Position numbers and translations under genes: made by a program. DNA of 64,000 nucleotides from F1-120-MAGs238 sp964484185 (GTDB lineage: Bacteria; Planctomycetota; Phycisphaerae; Phycisphaerales; UBA1924): the NCBI GenBank assembly GCA_964484185.1, contig CAZAEQ010000018.1:18856-82855 (forward strand), written 5' to 3'. The notes under the pieces are model-generated. The model saw only the letters and a program-made list of their open reading frames with translations. It did not search any database and was not told the origin of the DNA. The first letter of the stretch is position 1, and the number at the start of each line of letters is the position of its first letter. Shown piece by piece: positions 45,296-55,172 of this stretch.

Positions 45296-47125
45296 TCAGC
45301 AGCCGATACTGAATTCGTTCACAAAGTCCAGGTAATCAAAGAAATCTACGACACCGTCCCCATTGAAATCCGCAACAGGCGCTTGAGCGGCAAACGAACC
45401 AACGAAATCAAGGTAATCAAAGAAATCAACTGTGCCATCCGCGTTGAAATCAGCGGCACAACCGCCCTCCACAACCCGACAGAGACTGAATTCAGATGTA
45501 TTTCCAGTCAAGAACTCGGTGGCAGTCCCGGTCACCACGGCTCCAACTGGGATCGACACCGGCAGAGTTACATCAAAGTTGGCGACCCCAGCGCCGTTGC
45601 TGTTCACCTGTGCACTTCCAATAAACTGTGTGCCTTCGCCATACCCAGATGTGTCGCAAGCGGGGCTTGCGAAAAACTCCACAATGAAACTGCGATTGGG
45701 CAAACTGCTGACGCTGCCACTTATCTGAACATTGCTGCCACTTGCGACCGCGCCGCTTATCACCGGATAGTTCTGCAGCCCATTGGGCCCACTGTCCGTA
45801 TCCCCGGAATCATTGGGCGTCATGCCCGCAGTGCCTAGATCGATTCCCATCGCGCCATTGCCGAAGATCGAGTTTTGCGAAATCCGGGCACCTGTCGCGG
45901 TGTTGAGAACCCGCACACCCGACATTTCATTGGCAGCAATGATGTTGTTCTCAACCACTGTGTTATTGGGTGTGCCATTCGGATCAGATTGCACCGAAAT
46001 CCCGTAGATATTGAGAATCGGAGTCACGCCATCAACACCGACTCCAATGCGATTGCCGCGAATCTGCGTTCCGGTCGCGGATGCAACCACCGCGATTCCA
46101 ATGCCAAACCGCAATCCCTGGTAGTGATTCGATCCGGTGCGTTCAATCCCGGCCACCGTGTTATCGAGAATCATGGTCCCAACCGCGCCGAGCCCCACCC
46201 CAATTCCGGTCACACCTGTCCGAACATGGCGCGAGAGCCCATTGTCCGATGTCCCCACAAAATTCCCTTGCACCAGAGTGTTTCTTGCGTGGTAGATCTC
46301 AAGCTCGGTGCCATCGGGGAGACCTTCCGATCCTGGCACCGAATGCCCGGAGAAAATATTCCGCTCTGCAATCGTCGGTCCGCCCAGTCGATTATTGTCG
46401 CAGGTGCCATTGAGTGGATCACCAGTCAGTCGAAGCCCATAGCGAAACGTGTTGCCAACAACGATGTTCCCGTGAGCACGCGATCGAATCATTGTCGGTC
46501 CAGTAAAGACATTGCCTTGACCAGGCTCTGTCCCGCCGATCGTGTTATTCGCGCCGCCGCCGTAGTCGCCCCGAATCGTCAACCCCGTAGTGGTACACCC
46601 CACGACGCGGCAGTCATTCCCCGAAATCCACAACCCCTGCTCAAAGTTGTTTCCGAGCAACCGGTCCACACCCTTCACCGTGATGCGGTTTCCCGCGAGC
46701 CACAGATTGGGAATGCTTGATGGTGCCCCGGCGTAATACAGCGCAACTTCGTTTCCATTCAGATTCGTGTTGCCCGTGAACGCTGTCTGAGTTGTGAAGT
46801 CAATGGTTGTGTCGTCACCGCTGACGTACAACATCAGCGTGTGATAGAAGTAACACACATCCGCGCCAAACACTGTCCACCAATCGGCGCGAGGCACTGC
46901 AAACACAATGGTCTGCGGCCCGGGCGTGTTGTTCGCCGCCATGACCGCCTCTGCGATCGTGACGTGACCATCCGGGCCGGGCAGATTCGCAACCTGTTGA
47001 GCGCCGGCAAAATCTACTGCGTCATCCTGTGACCAGTTTACTGTGATTGTCTGCGCATTTGCTTTGCCGCATAACGCGATCGTCGCGAGTAAGGCACCAT
47101 TCAGAATTGCAGTTGTCCGATTCAT
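45296..47125 (-). CDS. Secreted right-handed beta-helix protein with two-copy GC dockerin-like tag
   Basis: ATG 47125 (MNRTTAILNGA) gives 609 residues; GGAAAG lies upstream. A signal peptide ends near GKANAQ. The body is a parallel beta-helix with Gly/Asn-rich rungs typical of planctomycete NosD/pectin-lyase-like proteins: NTIGGTEPGQGNVFTGP, NRLGGPTIAERNIFSG, TQIRGNRIGVGVDG and SQNSIFGNGAMGIDLG. The tag ends SIGC (CAADFNADGTVDFFDYLDF, then VADFNGDGVVDFFDYLDF). It is the first gene of the seven-gene run. Carbohydrate binding or cleavage is possible, but no catalytic motif is clear. Confidence 0.87.
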   Translation of the reverse strand: MNRTTAILNGALLATIALCGKANAQTITVNWSQDDAVDFAGAQQVANLPGPDGHVTIAEAVMAANNTPGPQTIVFAVPRADWWTVFGADVCYFYHTLMLYVSGDDTTIDFTTQTAFTGNTNLNGNEVALYYAGAPSSIPNLWLAGNRITVKGVDRLLGNNFEQGLWISGNDCRVVGCTTTGLTIRGDYGGGANNTIGGTEPGQGNVFTGPTMIRSRAHGNIVVGNTFRYGLRLTGDPLNGTCDNNRLGGPTIAERNIFSGHSVPGSEGLPDGTELEIYHARNTLVQGNFVGTSDNGLSRHVRTGVTGIGVGLGAVGTMILDNTVAGIERTGSNHYQGLRFGIGIAVVASATGTQIRGNRIGVGVDGVTPILNIYGISVQSDPNGTPNNTVVENNIIAANEMSGVRVLNTATGARISQNSIFGNGAMGIDLGTAGMTPNDSGDTDSGPNGLQNYPVISGAVASGSNVQISGSVSSLPNRSFIVEFFASPACDTSGYGEGTQFIGSAQVNSNGAGVANFDVTLPVSIPVGAVVTGTATEFLTGNTSEFSLCRVVEGGCAADFNADGTVDFFDYLDFVGSFAAQAPVADFNGDGVVDFFDYLDFVNEFSIGC

Positions 47126-47431
47126 TGTGCTTTCCAATCGTCGTATTGCTGTAAATGTTTCTGGAAATATCATAGAGCCCAATTCGAATCCTGTCAATCA
47201 ATTTTTCGCCGAATATGCCCCCATGAAACTTCCAGCGACCCGATTCAAGCCAGATTTGATAGTAATCTGTTAGCTTGTCGCCCCCCGCCCCCTACTTCAT
47301 GCGTCAAACGGATCAACGACATATCACGAATCACCAAAATAATCATGTCTATGAAGGCCGCTTTAATCCCCGGTACTTTCCCGGTTTGTCACTTAATACA
47401 GTCCTTGTAAGGGAATGGGCCAGGGCCACCA
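47126..47431. promoter_or_regulatory. Divergent spacer between tagged-protein operon and sigma/kinase pair
   Basis: The 306-base spacer holds no credible gene. It contains a C-rich stretch (47281-47293) and CCTTGTAAGG (47403-47412), a small dyad 21 bases before the sigma-factor ATG. I see no confident -35/-10 pair. It must carry the promoters of both transcription units, and an ECF-type promoter for autoregulation of the sigma gene is possible. Confidence 0.4.
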
Positions 47432-48022
47432 ATGATGCGTTCAGATGGCGGTGAAAAGTACGATGTCACGAGATTGCTCGTTCGCGCATCTGGTGGCGAT
47501 GTCGCGGCGACTGCAGAGCTTTTTCCATTGGTCTACGAAGAGCTTCGCCTCCTGGCGGGACATCACCTGGCTCATGAACGTGCTGGCCACACGCTGCAGC
47601 CAACTGCGCTCGTCCACGAAGCCTACCTCCGCCTGGTTGGTTCTGAGAATGATGTCACTTGGGATAATCGCGCCCACTTCTTCGGCGCGGCAGCTCAGGC
47701 CATTCGGCGAATTTTGATCGATCACGCGCGCAAGCGTGGTCGCGCCAAACGCGGCGGCGATGCTGAACGGTTAACGCTCGATGCAGCAGACAGTCAAACT
47801 CCCAAAAGCTCAATTGACGTGCTTGATCTTCACGAATCTCTCGAACGACTTGAAGCGATAGATGCGACCAAGGCTCGACTTGTCGAGTTACGTTTCTTCG
47901 GTGGCCTCAGTCTCGATGACACTGCACGAGTGCTCGGCGTTTCGATCCCCACAGTTTCTCGTCATTGGGAGTTTGCCCGCGCTTGGCTTCATCGCGATAT
48001 GACGCGAGGAACCGAATCATGA
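47432..48022 (+). CDS. ECF sigma factor, planctomycete kinase-linked type
   Basis: The 196-residue protein has region 2 (LFPLVYEELRLLAGHHLAHE, ALVHEAYLRLVGSE, RAHFFGAAAQAIRRILIDHA) and region 4 (LRFFGGLSLDDTARVLGVSI, PTVSRHWEFARAWL). The HFFGAAAxxIRRILIDHARKR block is diagnostic of the TIGR02999-type ECF group that often accompanies Ser/Thr kinases. Its stop overlaps the kinase start (ATGA), so the pair is coupled. In this group the kinase is thought to act on or with the sigma factor instead of a classical anti-sigma factor. It is divergent from the seven-gene tagged-protein operon and could control it. Confidence 0.92.
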   Translation: MMRSDGGEKYDVTRLLVRASGGDVAATAELFPLVYEELRLLAGHHLAHERAGHTLQPTALVHEAYLRLVGSENDVTWDNRAHFFGAAAQAIRRILIDHARKRGRAKRGGDAERLTLDAADSQTPKSSIDVLDLHESLERLEAIDATKARLVELRFFGGLSLDDTARVLGVSIPTVSRHWEFARAWLHRDMTRGTES

Positions 48023-50418
48023 CCCCTGACCAATTGTCGCGCGCTGAGGATCTCTTCTTTCGAATTCGCTCTCTCCCGTCACAGGAACAGGTTGCTCAGC
48101 TCAACGCCGAAACTGACCCCCTGATTCGCAAGGAAGTAACTGCACTCCTTGGCCCTGTCCCGGCAGACTTCCTCGGGACTCCCATCTTCGGCACCGACGT
48201 CCTGCAATCCCTCGCTGGAAATACAGAGCCCGACCCCATGGTGGGTGGAGCGATCGGCCCATATCGAATAGAAAAACTCCTCGGCGCTGGCGGCATGGGC
48301 GCTGTCTACCTCGCAACTCGCGCCGATGGCGCATTCGAACACAAGGTCGCAATCAAAGTTGTCCGCCGCGGCATGGACACAGATGAAATCCTGCGGCGCT
48401 TCCATTTCGAACGCCGCACCCTCGCCCAGCTCAAACATCCCAACATCGCCGTGCTCCACGATGGTGGCTCTCTCCCCGATGGCCGACCCTACCTGGTCAT
48501 GGAATTCGTCGATGGAATTCCGTTGACACATTATTGCCGCGAGAAAAGTCTGAGCACCGTCGAACGATTGCGGCTGTTCAGCCTTGTGTGTGCAGCAGTC
48601 CAGTTTGCACATCAAAATTTGGTGATCCATCGCGATCTGAAACCAGGTAACATTCTTGTGACGGCGGACGGAACGCCTAAGTTGCTCGATTTTGGAATCG
48701 CAAAAGTATTTGCTCCAGGAACCGAGTCGGCGACCATCACAGGCAAAGAGGAGCAGCGACTCACCCCGGAGTACGCAAGTCCAGAGCAGGTTGAGGGGCG
48801 TCCAGTAACGACAACATCGGATATCTACTCACTCGGCGTGATCCTCTACGAGATGCTGGCTGGCCGAACACCCTATCAGTTCAAAACCCGCACCGCTGCG
48901 GAAATTCAGCGAGTCAGGAAAACCTCACCGCAAAGACCGAGCACCGTTGCGGGCGATACTGCGCCAGGCAACGACGGTACCGCGCGGCTGCGTCGCGAAC
49001 TTCGCGGCGATCTTGACACCATTGTGCTCATGGCGATGCGGAACGAGCCCGAACGCCGATACGCCTCGGCGGAGCAACTGGCCGCGGACATAGACCGATA
49101 TATGCGTGGCCTGCCCGTCATCGCGCGACGAGACACGCTCTGGTATCGCACCGGAAAGTTTTTGAAACGGCGTGCTCTTGCAAGTTCACTTGCCGGCCTC
49201 ATTTTGCTCGCCACAGGCGCGGGTGTCGCCGCCGTAATGTGGCAGGCAGGTGTCGCAGCACGTCAGCGCGATGAAGCATTTGTCGCGCGCGACCAGCAGG
49301 AAGCCGTAGCGCTCTTCTTACACGATGTCCTCGCTTCCGCTGATCCGTTTGGAGCAGGCGCCAAAGCCACAGTGCGCCAGGTGCTCGATGCCGCCTCCGA
49401 CAGAATCGACGGCGAGCTGCGCGATCAGCCATTGGTACAAGCCAACATCCGGAGCACCATTGGAATGGCCTATCTGGGACTGGGCGAAAATGACCGGGCG
49501 GAGAAGCACATCCGCAGCGCTTACGAACAGCGACTTACATTGCTCGGACCAGAACATCACGATGTCGCAGAGAGCAAGGTCGATCTGGCCGCACTCTTCT
49601 ACGCTCGACAGAAGTTCGACGAGGCTGAGCCTTTGCTGCGCGAAGCCCTGGCCACGTTCAAGAGCCTTCGCGGCGGACACAACCTTGATGTCGCTCGCGT
49701 TCTTTCTGAGCTGGGTGTGATCCTGCTCGCCAAGGGACGCGTAGATGAGGCTGCCGAAACACTGCGCTCAGCAATTGACATTCGTGAAAGAGAATCGAAT
49801 CAGGGCAGCCTCGCGCTCGCCGAAAATCTGAGTAACCTTGCCAGCGTCAATCGCGCCCAGCAGCACTTTGATCAGGCAGAAGCTCTCATGGCCCGTTGTC
49901 TGGACATGTACAGATCGCTGCTGCCTGAAACTCACCCAAACATCGCGCTAAGTACCTCAAAGCTTGCCGCCATGGTTCAAATGCGCGGCGATTTGGACCG
50001 CGCTGAACCTCTCTATCGTCGCGCTATTGAACTCGAACTGCTTACGCTGGGCAAGGACCATCCGGAATATGCCACCACCCTCAGCAGTTTCGGCTCACTT
50101 CATCTTTCCAGGGGAAATGCGAAAGAGGCCGAACTCGTTCTGCGTGAAGCCCTCCGCGTCCGCCGCTCTCTGTTCCCCGCCTCTGATCCTCGCGTAGTAA
50201 GAACCCAGTTACTCCTTGCAGATACATTCGCCGCGCTGAATCAGCCTGATGAGGCCGCTGCCGAATTCGCACGAGCGCTCGAAGTCGCCAGATCCGGATC
50301 GCTTGATGCCGATTCCTTCTCGCGAGTCTGCCAGCGCGCTGCCGCATTCCACGAGAAACGCGGCGAACTGGATCGCGCTCAAGAGATCCGGTCGCTCATG
50401 CCACCGACTTTCAAATAG
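48019..50418 (+). CDS. Membrane Ser/Thr protein kinase with TPR domain
   Basis: ATG 48019 overlaps the sigma-factor stop and gives 799 residues; a longer frame is possible but lies inside the sigma gene. The Hanks-type kinase domain (about 75-345) has the glycine loop GAGGMGAVY, VAIKVVRRG, HRDLKPGNILV, LLDFGIAKVF and TPEYASPEQVEG, all intact. One membrane helix (about 378-400) leads to an outside region of tetratricopeptide repeats (about 470-790) with LLREALATFKSLRGGHNLDV and similar units. This fits the planctomycete kinase-TPR type. It probably senses an extracellular or periplasmic cue and modulates the coupled ECF sigma factor by phosphorylation. Confidence 0.93.
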   Translation: MTPDQLSRAEDLFFRIRSLPSQEQVAQLNAETDPLIRKEVTALLGPVPADFLGTPIFGTDVLQSLAGNTEPDPMVGGAIGPYRIEKLLGAGGMGAVYLATRADGAFEHKVAIKVVRRGMDTDEILRRFHFERRTLAQLKHPNIAVLHDGGSLPDGRPYLVMEFVDGIPLTHYCREKSLSTVERLRLFSLVCAAVQFAHQNLVIHRDLKPGNILVTADGTPKLLDFGIAKVFAPGTESATITGKEEQRLTPEYASPEQVEGRPVTTTSDIYSLGVILYEMLAGRTPYQFKTRTAAEIQRVRKTSPQRPSTVAGDTAPGNDGTARLRRELRGDLDTIVLMAMRNEPERRYASAEQLAADIDRYMRGLPVIARRDTLWYRTGKFLKRRALASSLAGLILLATGAGVAAVMWQAGVAARQRDEAFVARDQQEAVALFLHDVLASADPFGAGAKATVRQVLDAASDRIDGELRDQPLVQANIRSTIGMAYLGLGENDRAEKHIRSAYEQRLTLLGPEHHDVAESKVDLAALFYARQKFDEAEPLLREALATFKSLRGGHNLDVARVLSELGVILLAKGRVDEAAETLRSAIDIRERESNQGSLALAENLSNLASVNRAQQHFDQAEALMARCLDMYRSLLPETHPNIALSTSKLAAMVQMRGDLDRAEPLYRRAIELELLTLGKDHPEYATTLSSFGSLHLSRGNAKEAELVLREALRVRRSLFPASDPRVVRTQLLLADTFAALNQPDEAAAEFARALEVARSGSLDADSFSRVCQRAAAFHEKRGELDRAQEIRSLMPPTFK

Positions 50419-50482
50419 GCAGCGCAGCCACCCACTCAGTTGAAATTGAGTCCAAATCAGCCTCTCGCTCGCACACTTTCTC

Positions 50483-52060
50483 TCAGCACCCGATACTGAA
50501 TGCGTCCACGAAATCAAGATAATCAAAGAAGTTGATCTCGGTGTCGCTGTTGAAATCTGCAGCGGAATCGCCCGCGCTGTACGCATCAACAAAGTCGAGG
50601 TAGTCAAAGAAGTTGACCTCACCATCATTGTTGAAATCAGCTGGACATGATGCGTCAAGCACTTCCCCGATGAGTGTGACCAGTCGCGTTGGCTGATCGG
50701 GATCATCTGATGTGATTGTCAAAGTCGCCGACATCGGCCCCGGCGTGCTCGTATTCATTGTCACGCTATGCGCGTTCCCGCCAATCGCTGGCCCATCAAT
50801 GAATGGTCCTGAGGGAACAGAAAATCCGCTCGTCACACTCATTGAGTAATTGAGATTGGAAATGCCATTCACGGTCCACAAATTCACGTTGCCGTTGTTC
50901 GACACGTTCAGCGTCTGCACCGCAGTATCGCCCACGTTCACGGATCCGAAGTTCAACACTGTCTCGCTGATCACCTTCGCGGGAACCTTGACATCCAGAA
51001 ACACCGGCAAGTGGCCGCCGGAAGTTGAACCCGCGTTGGTCGTAGTCACCAGTGCCTGAGCGATCGCCGCGCCCACCATTGTGTTGCCGGTGGTTGTCAT
51101 CGAAAGATTGAACGAAGTTCCATCGTTTCCCCAGCAGCGGAACGAATGGTTCGGATCATTCCAGGTGGTTGTGCTATAGGTGATGTTCTTGTTACCGATG
51201 TACTCCACGCCCGGTCCATCAAAGAACGAGTTGCCCAGCAGGATCTGATCGAGACGATCATCCATGCCGCCGCTGCCAGTCGTGCTTGGATCCTGTGTGT
51301 GAATAAACCGGAACGCTCCGTTGTTGTTCCAGGAACCGGGACTGTTGATCGGATCCCAGAATCGTCCGTCATTGTCAACTTCGTTTCCCACCATTCGCAC
51401 GTATGCGGTCTGCGTTGACGACTGAATATTGAAATCGCCGCCGATCAAATAGTTCCAGCCCGCAGGGAGTGCGGTCCCGGCACCGTTGGTATCCAGGCCG
51501 TTGGTATTGTCACGGATCTTGTTGCACTCAAGCAATCGCCGATCCTGGTCTGTCGACGCACTTCCTGCCTTGAGGTGAACGCCGAAACTTCCGAATGATG
51601 TCTTAGGCGTACTTCCGTACCCTGCCAGCCGGAAGTCCCACCGATACGTATTTCGCGGCGGCAATGACGTCGACCCAGTGACCAGCGAGACAATCACAGT
51701 TTGAATGTACTGAACTTTGCTGGTGCGATAGAAAAACGCAGAGTCAGTGTCAGGGCCATCAATGAACGGCGCACTCGCCCAATCTCCAGGGCTGCCTGAT
51801 GCGGTGTTAAGCAGATTGCGGAAACTATCGACTGCGGCCTGAGAGATGAACTCTTCGCCAAGAATGATGTCAGGTGCGAACCGTTGCCCCTCAAGCGCCA
51901 GCGTCGCCGGAACCACACCATAAATCGCCGTCTGAAACTCGGCAACGCGCCCGCCGGTGTAATTTGTAACATTCCAGTTGGCAATTCGCAATTGTGCCGC
52001 GGCAATTCCTGAACATGCACACATAGCGGCGACACTGACAGCAGTTCCAATTGAGCGCAT
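50483..52060 (-). CDS. Secreted EEP nuclease/phosphatase with ASH-like domain and two-copy GC dockerin-like tag
   Basis: The 525-residue protein has a signal peptide ending near GIAAAQ. An EEP-fold domain follows (about 23-345): LRIANWNVTNYTGG, PDIILGEEFIS (catalytic Glu present), GVHLKAGS, LIGGDFNIQSS, RLDQILLG and SGGHLPVFLDV. The last is a variant of the SDH end. An Ig/ASH-like domain (about 350-460, LNFGSVNVGDTAVQTLNVSN) precedes the tag. Both units read NFFDYLDF rather than DFFDYLDF, so the EF-hand has Asn at a coordinating position. It ends SIGC. The protein is likely an extracellular nuclease or phosphodiesterase. It converges with the kinase gene. Confidence 0.86.
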   Translation of the reverse strand: MRSIGTAVSVAAMCACSGIAAAQLRIANWNVTNYTGGRVAEFQTAIYGVVPATLALEGQRFAPDIILGEEFISQAAVDSFRNLLNTASGSPGDWASAPFIDGPDTDSAFFYRTSKVQYIQTVIVSLVTGSTSLPPRNTYRWDFRLAGYGSTPKTSFGSFGVHLKAGSASTDQDRRLLECNKIRDNTNGLDTNGAGTALPAGWNYLIGGDFNIQSSTQTAYVRMVGNEVDNDGRFWDPINSPGSWNNNGAFRFIHTQDPSTTGSGGMDDRLDQILLGNSFFDGPGVEYIGNKNITYSTTTWNDPNHSFRCWGNDGTSFNLSMTTTGNTMVGAAIAQALVTTTNAGSTSGGHLPVFLDVKVPAKVISETVLNFGSVNVGDTAVQTLNVSNNGNVNLWTVNGISNLNYSMSVTSGFSVPSGPFIDGPAIGGNAHSVTMNTSTPGPMSATLTITSDDPDQPTRLVTLIGEVLDASCPADFNNDGEVNFFDYLDFVDAYSAGDSAADFNSDTEINFFDYLDFVDAFSIGC

Positions 52061-52218
52061 TTCTATAACTCTCTCTCTACTAGTGTTTTACCGGCCGAAG
52101 CTCTCTCCGCGACGGCATACAAATAGAAGGCGCACTCAAAGTAGAAAGTCGGATTTTCCAGCCAAAATTGCCGGATTTCAACGCCTGATAACCCAAATTT
52201 CTCCATATCAAAACAAAG

Positions 52219-52248
52219 CAGGCCCGAACGGTTCCCCGCTCGGGCCTG
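52219..52248 (-). terminator. Terminator after the M36-like protease gene
   Basis: CAGGCCCGA (52219-52227) pairs with TCGGGCCTG (52240-52248) around a 12-base loop. On the minus strand it is followed by CTTTGTTTTGATATGG. It starts 13 bases after the stop. The same 9-bp stem is present at 55173-55202. Confidence 0.65.
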
Positions 52249-52260
52249 GAAAGATCCAAA

Positions 52261-55077
52261 TCAGCAACCAGCGCTGAAAGCATCAACGAAATCAAGGTAA
52301 TCGAAGAAGTCGATTACGGTGTCGCCATTGAAGTCTGCCGAGGCGCTGTTCGCGCTGAAGGCGTCAACAAAGTCGAGGTAATCAAAGAAGTCGAGCGTGC
52401 CATCTTCATTGAAATCGGCTGCACATGGAGAACTGCAGTCTAGTTGATAGACGACGAAATCGTCAACTGACGCTTCGACAATCGAGCCATCCGCAGCGTC
52501 TTCGGCGATGAACCGCATCTTCATCTGGTTTGTCAGGGTTGGCAATCCTGCGGAGTCCAGACGACCGGTCTTGTTGATCCAACCGCCGGAATTCTGCGTG
52601 TCTGGACCCACGATCTCAAAGTTGCTCCACGTTGTCCCGTTGTCATTCGAAATCTCAACTCGCATCGTATCCGCGGCCGGCGCGTTGCCGGCAACATTGC
52701 TGTACCAGCGCCAGTACGAGACATAGGTATTGGTAAGGCCCGCGAGATTCAGAGTTGGCGATACCAGAATAGTTGGGCCGCCATCAACGTCATTGGTGCC
52801 AACAGCTGCTCCGGCCGCTGCTGCGGTAATCGCGCACATCGTGCCTGCGCCAGCGGTGTGATCGGCACCGGGCTGAGCTGCAGTAAGCTGAGGCGCCGCC
52901 CGTTCCCACTGGCCGAACCCAGCCGTGGAGCCTGCAGCGTGGTATGTCCAACCAAGGTTAGTTTCAAACGAATCGCTGAACACCGAGTTAATTCCATATG
53001 CAACAATCGCCGCGTAAGTCACCGAAGCGCCTCCACACGAAGATGCCGGACTGGTCACATTGCCGCTGCTGGTCCCAACCTGGTAATAAAACTCAATTGT
53101 CGAACCACACGCTTGGGCCGGGATTGTCGCTGTGTAGTGGTTTGGCGAGGTCTCAACTCCAACCGCAGTCGAGAAGATCGGGGTTCCTGCGGTGCGATAG
53201 AAGATGCGACCCGTGTTTGGAATCACCGTGGCAGCGCCACTTGCAACTTCAAAGCTTACAGGAGTACCGCCCGCGGCAGGACTCAACACTGAGGGAACCC
53301 CGCTGGGGAACGAAATCGTGGCAATGTTCAGCACTGGGCTCTGCACATTGTGTGCACAGAACGCGTTACGGATCTCGTTGTAATCCGGAGTGCCGTTGCT
53401 CAAGTTGCCATCGGTGTCGTTCACCGTAAGAACTTCAATCGCAGTAGTTTCGCCAATCGCCTGGAACTGTGCAATTCCGCCTGTTGTGACAATGTACCAG
53501 TCAACAAAAAGCTGCTGCGTACGTGCCAGCCCCTCAACTGCGCCATACTTGGTGTCAAAGCCCTTCTTGACTTCCCACCACATACCCGATAGCTGCTGTC
53601 CACAGTTGTGAACCGCCTGCGAGCCAGTACATGGAACTGGAATGTTCGCGATATCGGGAGAACGCACTGGAGCGCCCGAAACCTGGAAGTAGCGGCCAAG
53701 AACTGAGTCGTTATAGAGCAACATACTGATGCAGTCGCCAAACCCTTCACCAAACGAGTTCTGTGCCAATTGTGGATTGTGACGATTCACAATGTGATGC
53801 CCGTACTCGTGGGCAGCAACGGCCGAGAAACCAGTGTTGTTGCATGTGCCAGCGCGACGATAGAAATTGATACTGGTGCCATCATAGAAGGCGTTGCAGG
53901 AATTGTTGATATTGACGTTTGTTGTCATCTGCGTATCAAGGCGTGTGAATGTTGGAGCACGATCTTTGATAAAATTGTGCGATGCGTTGGCGGCAAGAAT
54001 TGTGTTCACCTGAGCCGTGGTGAACTCGCTTGGTCCCACATTCAGCACAAGATTCGCCGGTCCGGGAGGCGTTACAAGTTGCGAAGCAGTCAGCGCCGGT
54101 CCGGTGCCGTTGGTGTCGTTGATATACGCCCACATGCCACCGTTGGCGATTCCCAGATCAGTCTGCACGGTCACCGGTGTGGTCCCCGGATTCGCCAGCA
54201 CGAAATTACCGGCCGCATTTGTGTTCGCCGTCGTTCCACCAATTGCAACTTCAAGCCACGGGAACATCATCAGCACGGGCGGGTTGCCCGCATGATCAGC
54301 TGCAGAGCCGGGCGTCGCCCATGCCTGAACTGATCCCGTCACATCCGCATGAACCACTTCGTCGCGAACAGCTTTCAAACCCGTTCCGGCGGCATCGACA
54401 AAGAATGTGTACTTCTCACGAGTCTCGCCGTCATAGCCGATCTGTGGCTGCTCGCCCACAAACTTCCACGCGCGAACCGGAGTGATCAGGTTTGGAAGGT
54501 CGCCATCGCCATAAAACACAACCAGTTCTGGCTTCGACCACACCGGAAGGTGTTTCCACTCTGCGATGTTGCGGGCAAACGCTACAGCATTCTCCCCGCT
54601 CACGCGATCAGCTGCAATGTCTGTCACATCGCCATCAGCGAGTCTCGATCCGACCGACACCACCACGGGCCTGCCGCCATTGGGGCGATCAACAAGCACC
54701 GTAACCAGGGCATAGCCAAACTCAACATCGACGCCGCCCATGGACTGCTTATACACAAACACTTTGAACTTGCCGTGCGCGGCCTCCTCTGAACCCGTCA
54801 AGGTCAACTCGATATTCGGAATCCCAAACGCGCCCGAATGCAGCGCTATGAAATTTCGCGCTGCCGCCTCAGGGGTGTCGCCTTCGGTCATCGGCATGCC
54901 CCAGATCGAAGCAATGCGGCCGTTGATCCAGCTTGCCTGTGTGCCCGGATACTGCGCGAACAGTTCCGATGTCGCCTGGGGCAACTCATCGCCGCGGCCA
55001 TCGTTCCGTTGCGGAACTGCCATCGCGCTGCCCGCCGCGATCGTTAACAGACACACCAGTTTTGAGACATTTCGCAT
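52261..55077 (-). CDS. Secreted M36/fungalysin-like metallopeptidase with two-copy GC dockerin-like tag
   Basis: ATG 55077 follows GAGGAG and gives 938 residues with a signal peptide (about 1-22). An FTP-type propeptide (about 40-230) contains TPEAAARNFIALHSGAFGI. The catalytic zinc motif AAHEYGHHIV is near residue 425 and the third ligand is in GEGFGDCISML near 444, as in fungalysin/thermolysin-like enzymes. Beta domains follow, including a jelly-roll-like region (about 710-880, SDSFETNLGWT). The tag (CAADFNEDGTLDFFDYLDF plus SADFNGDTVIDFFDYLDF) ends SAGC. It is probably an extracellular, tethered protease activated by prodomain removal. Confidence 0.92.
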   Translation of the reverse strand: MRNVSKLVCLLTIAAGSAMAVPQRNDGRGDELPQATSELFAQYPGTQASWINGRIASIWGMPMTEGDTPEAAARNFIALHSGAFGIPNIELTLTGSEEAAHGKFKVFVYKQSMGGVDVEFGYALVTVLVDRPNGGRPVVVSVGSRLADGDVTDIAADRVSGENAVAFARNIAEWKHLPVWSKPELVVFYGDGDLPNLITPVRAWKFVGEQPQIGYDGETREKYTFFVDAAGTGLKAVRDEVVHADVTGSVQAWATPGSAADHAGNPPVLMMFPWLEVAIGGTTANTNAAGNFVLANPGTTPVTVQTDLGIANGGMWAYINDTNGTGPALTASQLVTPPGPANLVLNVGPSEFTTAQVNTILAANASHNFIKDRAPTFTRLDTQMTTNVNINNSCNAFYDGTSINFYRRAGTCNNTGFSAVAAHEYGHHIVNRHNPQLAQNSFGEGFGDCISMLLYNDSVLGRYFQVSGAPVRSPDIANIPVPCTGSQAVHNCGQQLSGMWWEVKKGFDTKYGAVEGLARTQQLFVDWYIVTTGGIAQFQAIGETTAIEVLTVNDTDGNLSNGTPDYNEIRNAFCAHNVQSPVLNIATISFPSGVPSVLSPAAGGTPVSFEVASGAATVIPNTGRIFYRTAGTPIFSTAVGVETSPNHYTATIPAQACGSTIEFYYQVGTSSGNVTSPASSCGGASVTYAAIVAYGINSVFSDSFETNLGWTYHAAGSTAGFGQWERAAPQLTAAQPGADHTAGAGTMCAITAAAAGAAVGTNDVDGGPTILVSPTLNLAGLTNTYVSYWRWYSNVAGNAPAADTMRVEISNDNGTTWSNFEIVGPDTQNSGGWINKTGRLDSAGLPTLTNQMKMRFIAEDAADGSIVEASVDDFVVYQLDCSSPCAADFNEDGTLDFFDYLDFVDAFSANSASADFNGDTVIDFFDYLDFVDAFSAGC

Positions 55078-55172
55078 TATCGAACTCCTCGTGCTTCCGA
55101 AGACCAAGTACGGCCAGCCCACCGAAAGGCTGACTCAAACCCTGCACCACAGAATGCGGTGCTTCAAGAAAT

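Noticed and set aside
50434..50451. ACTCA/TGAGT hairpin between the convergent kinase and nuclease genes
   Set aside because: The stem is only five base pairs without a T-run, too weak to call a terminator.
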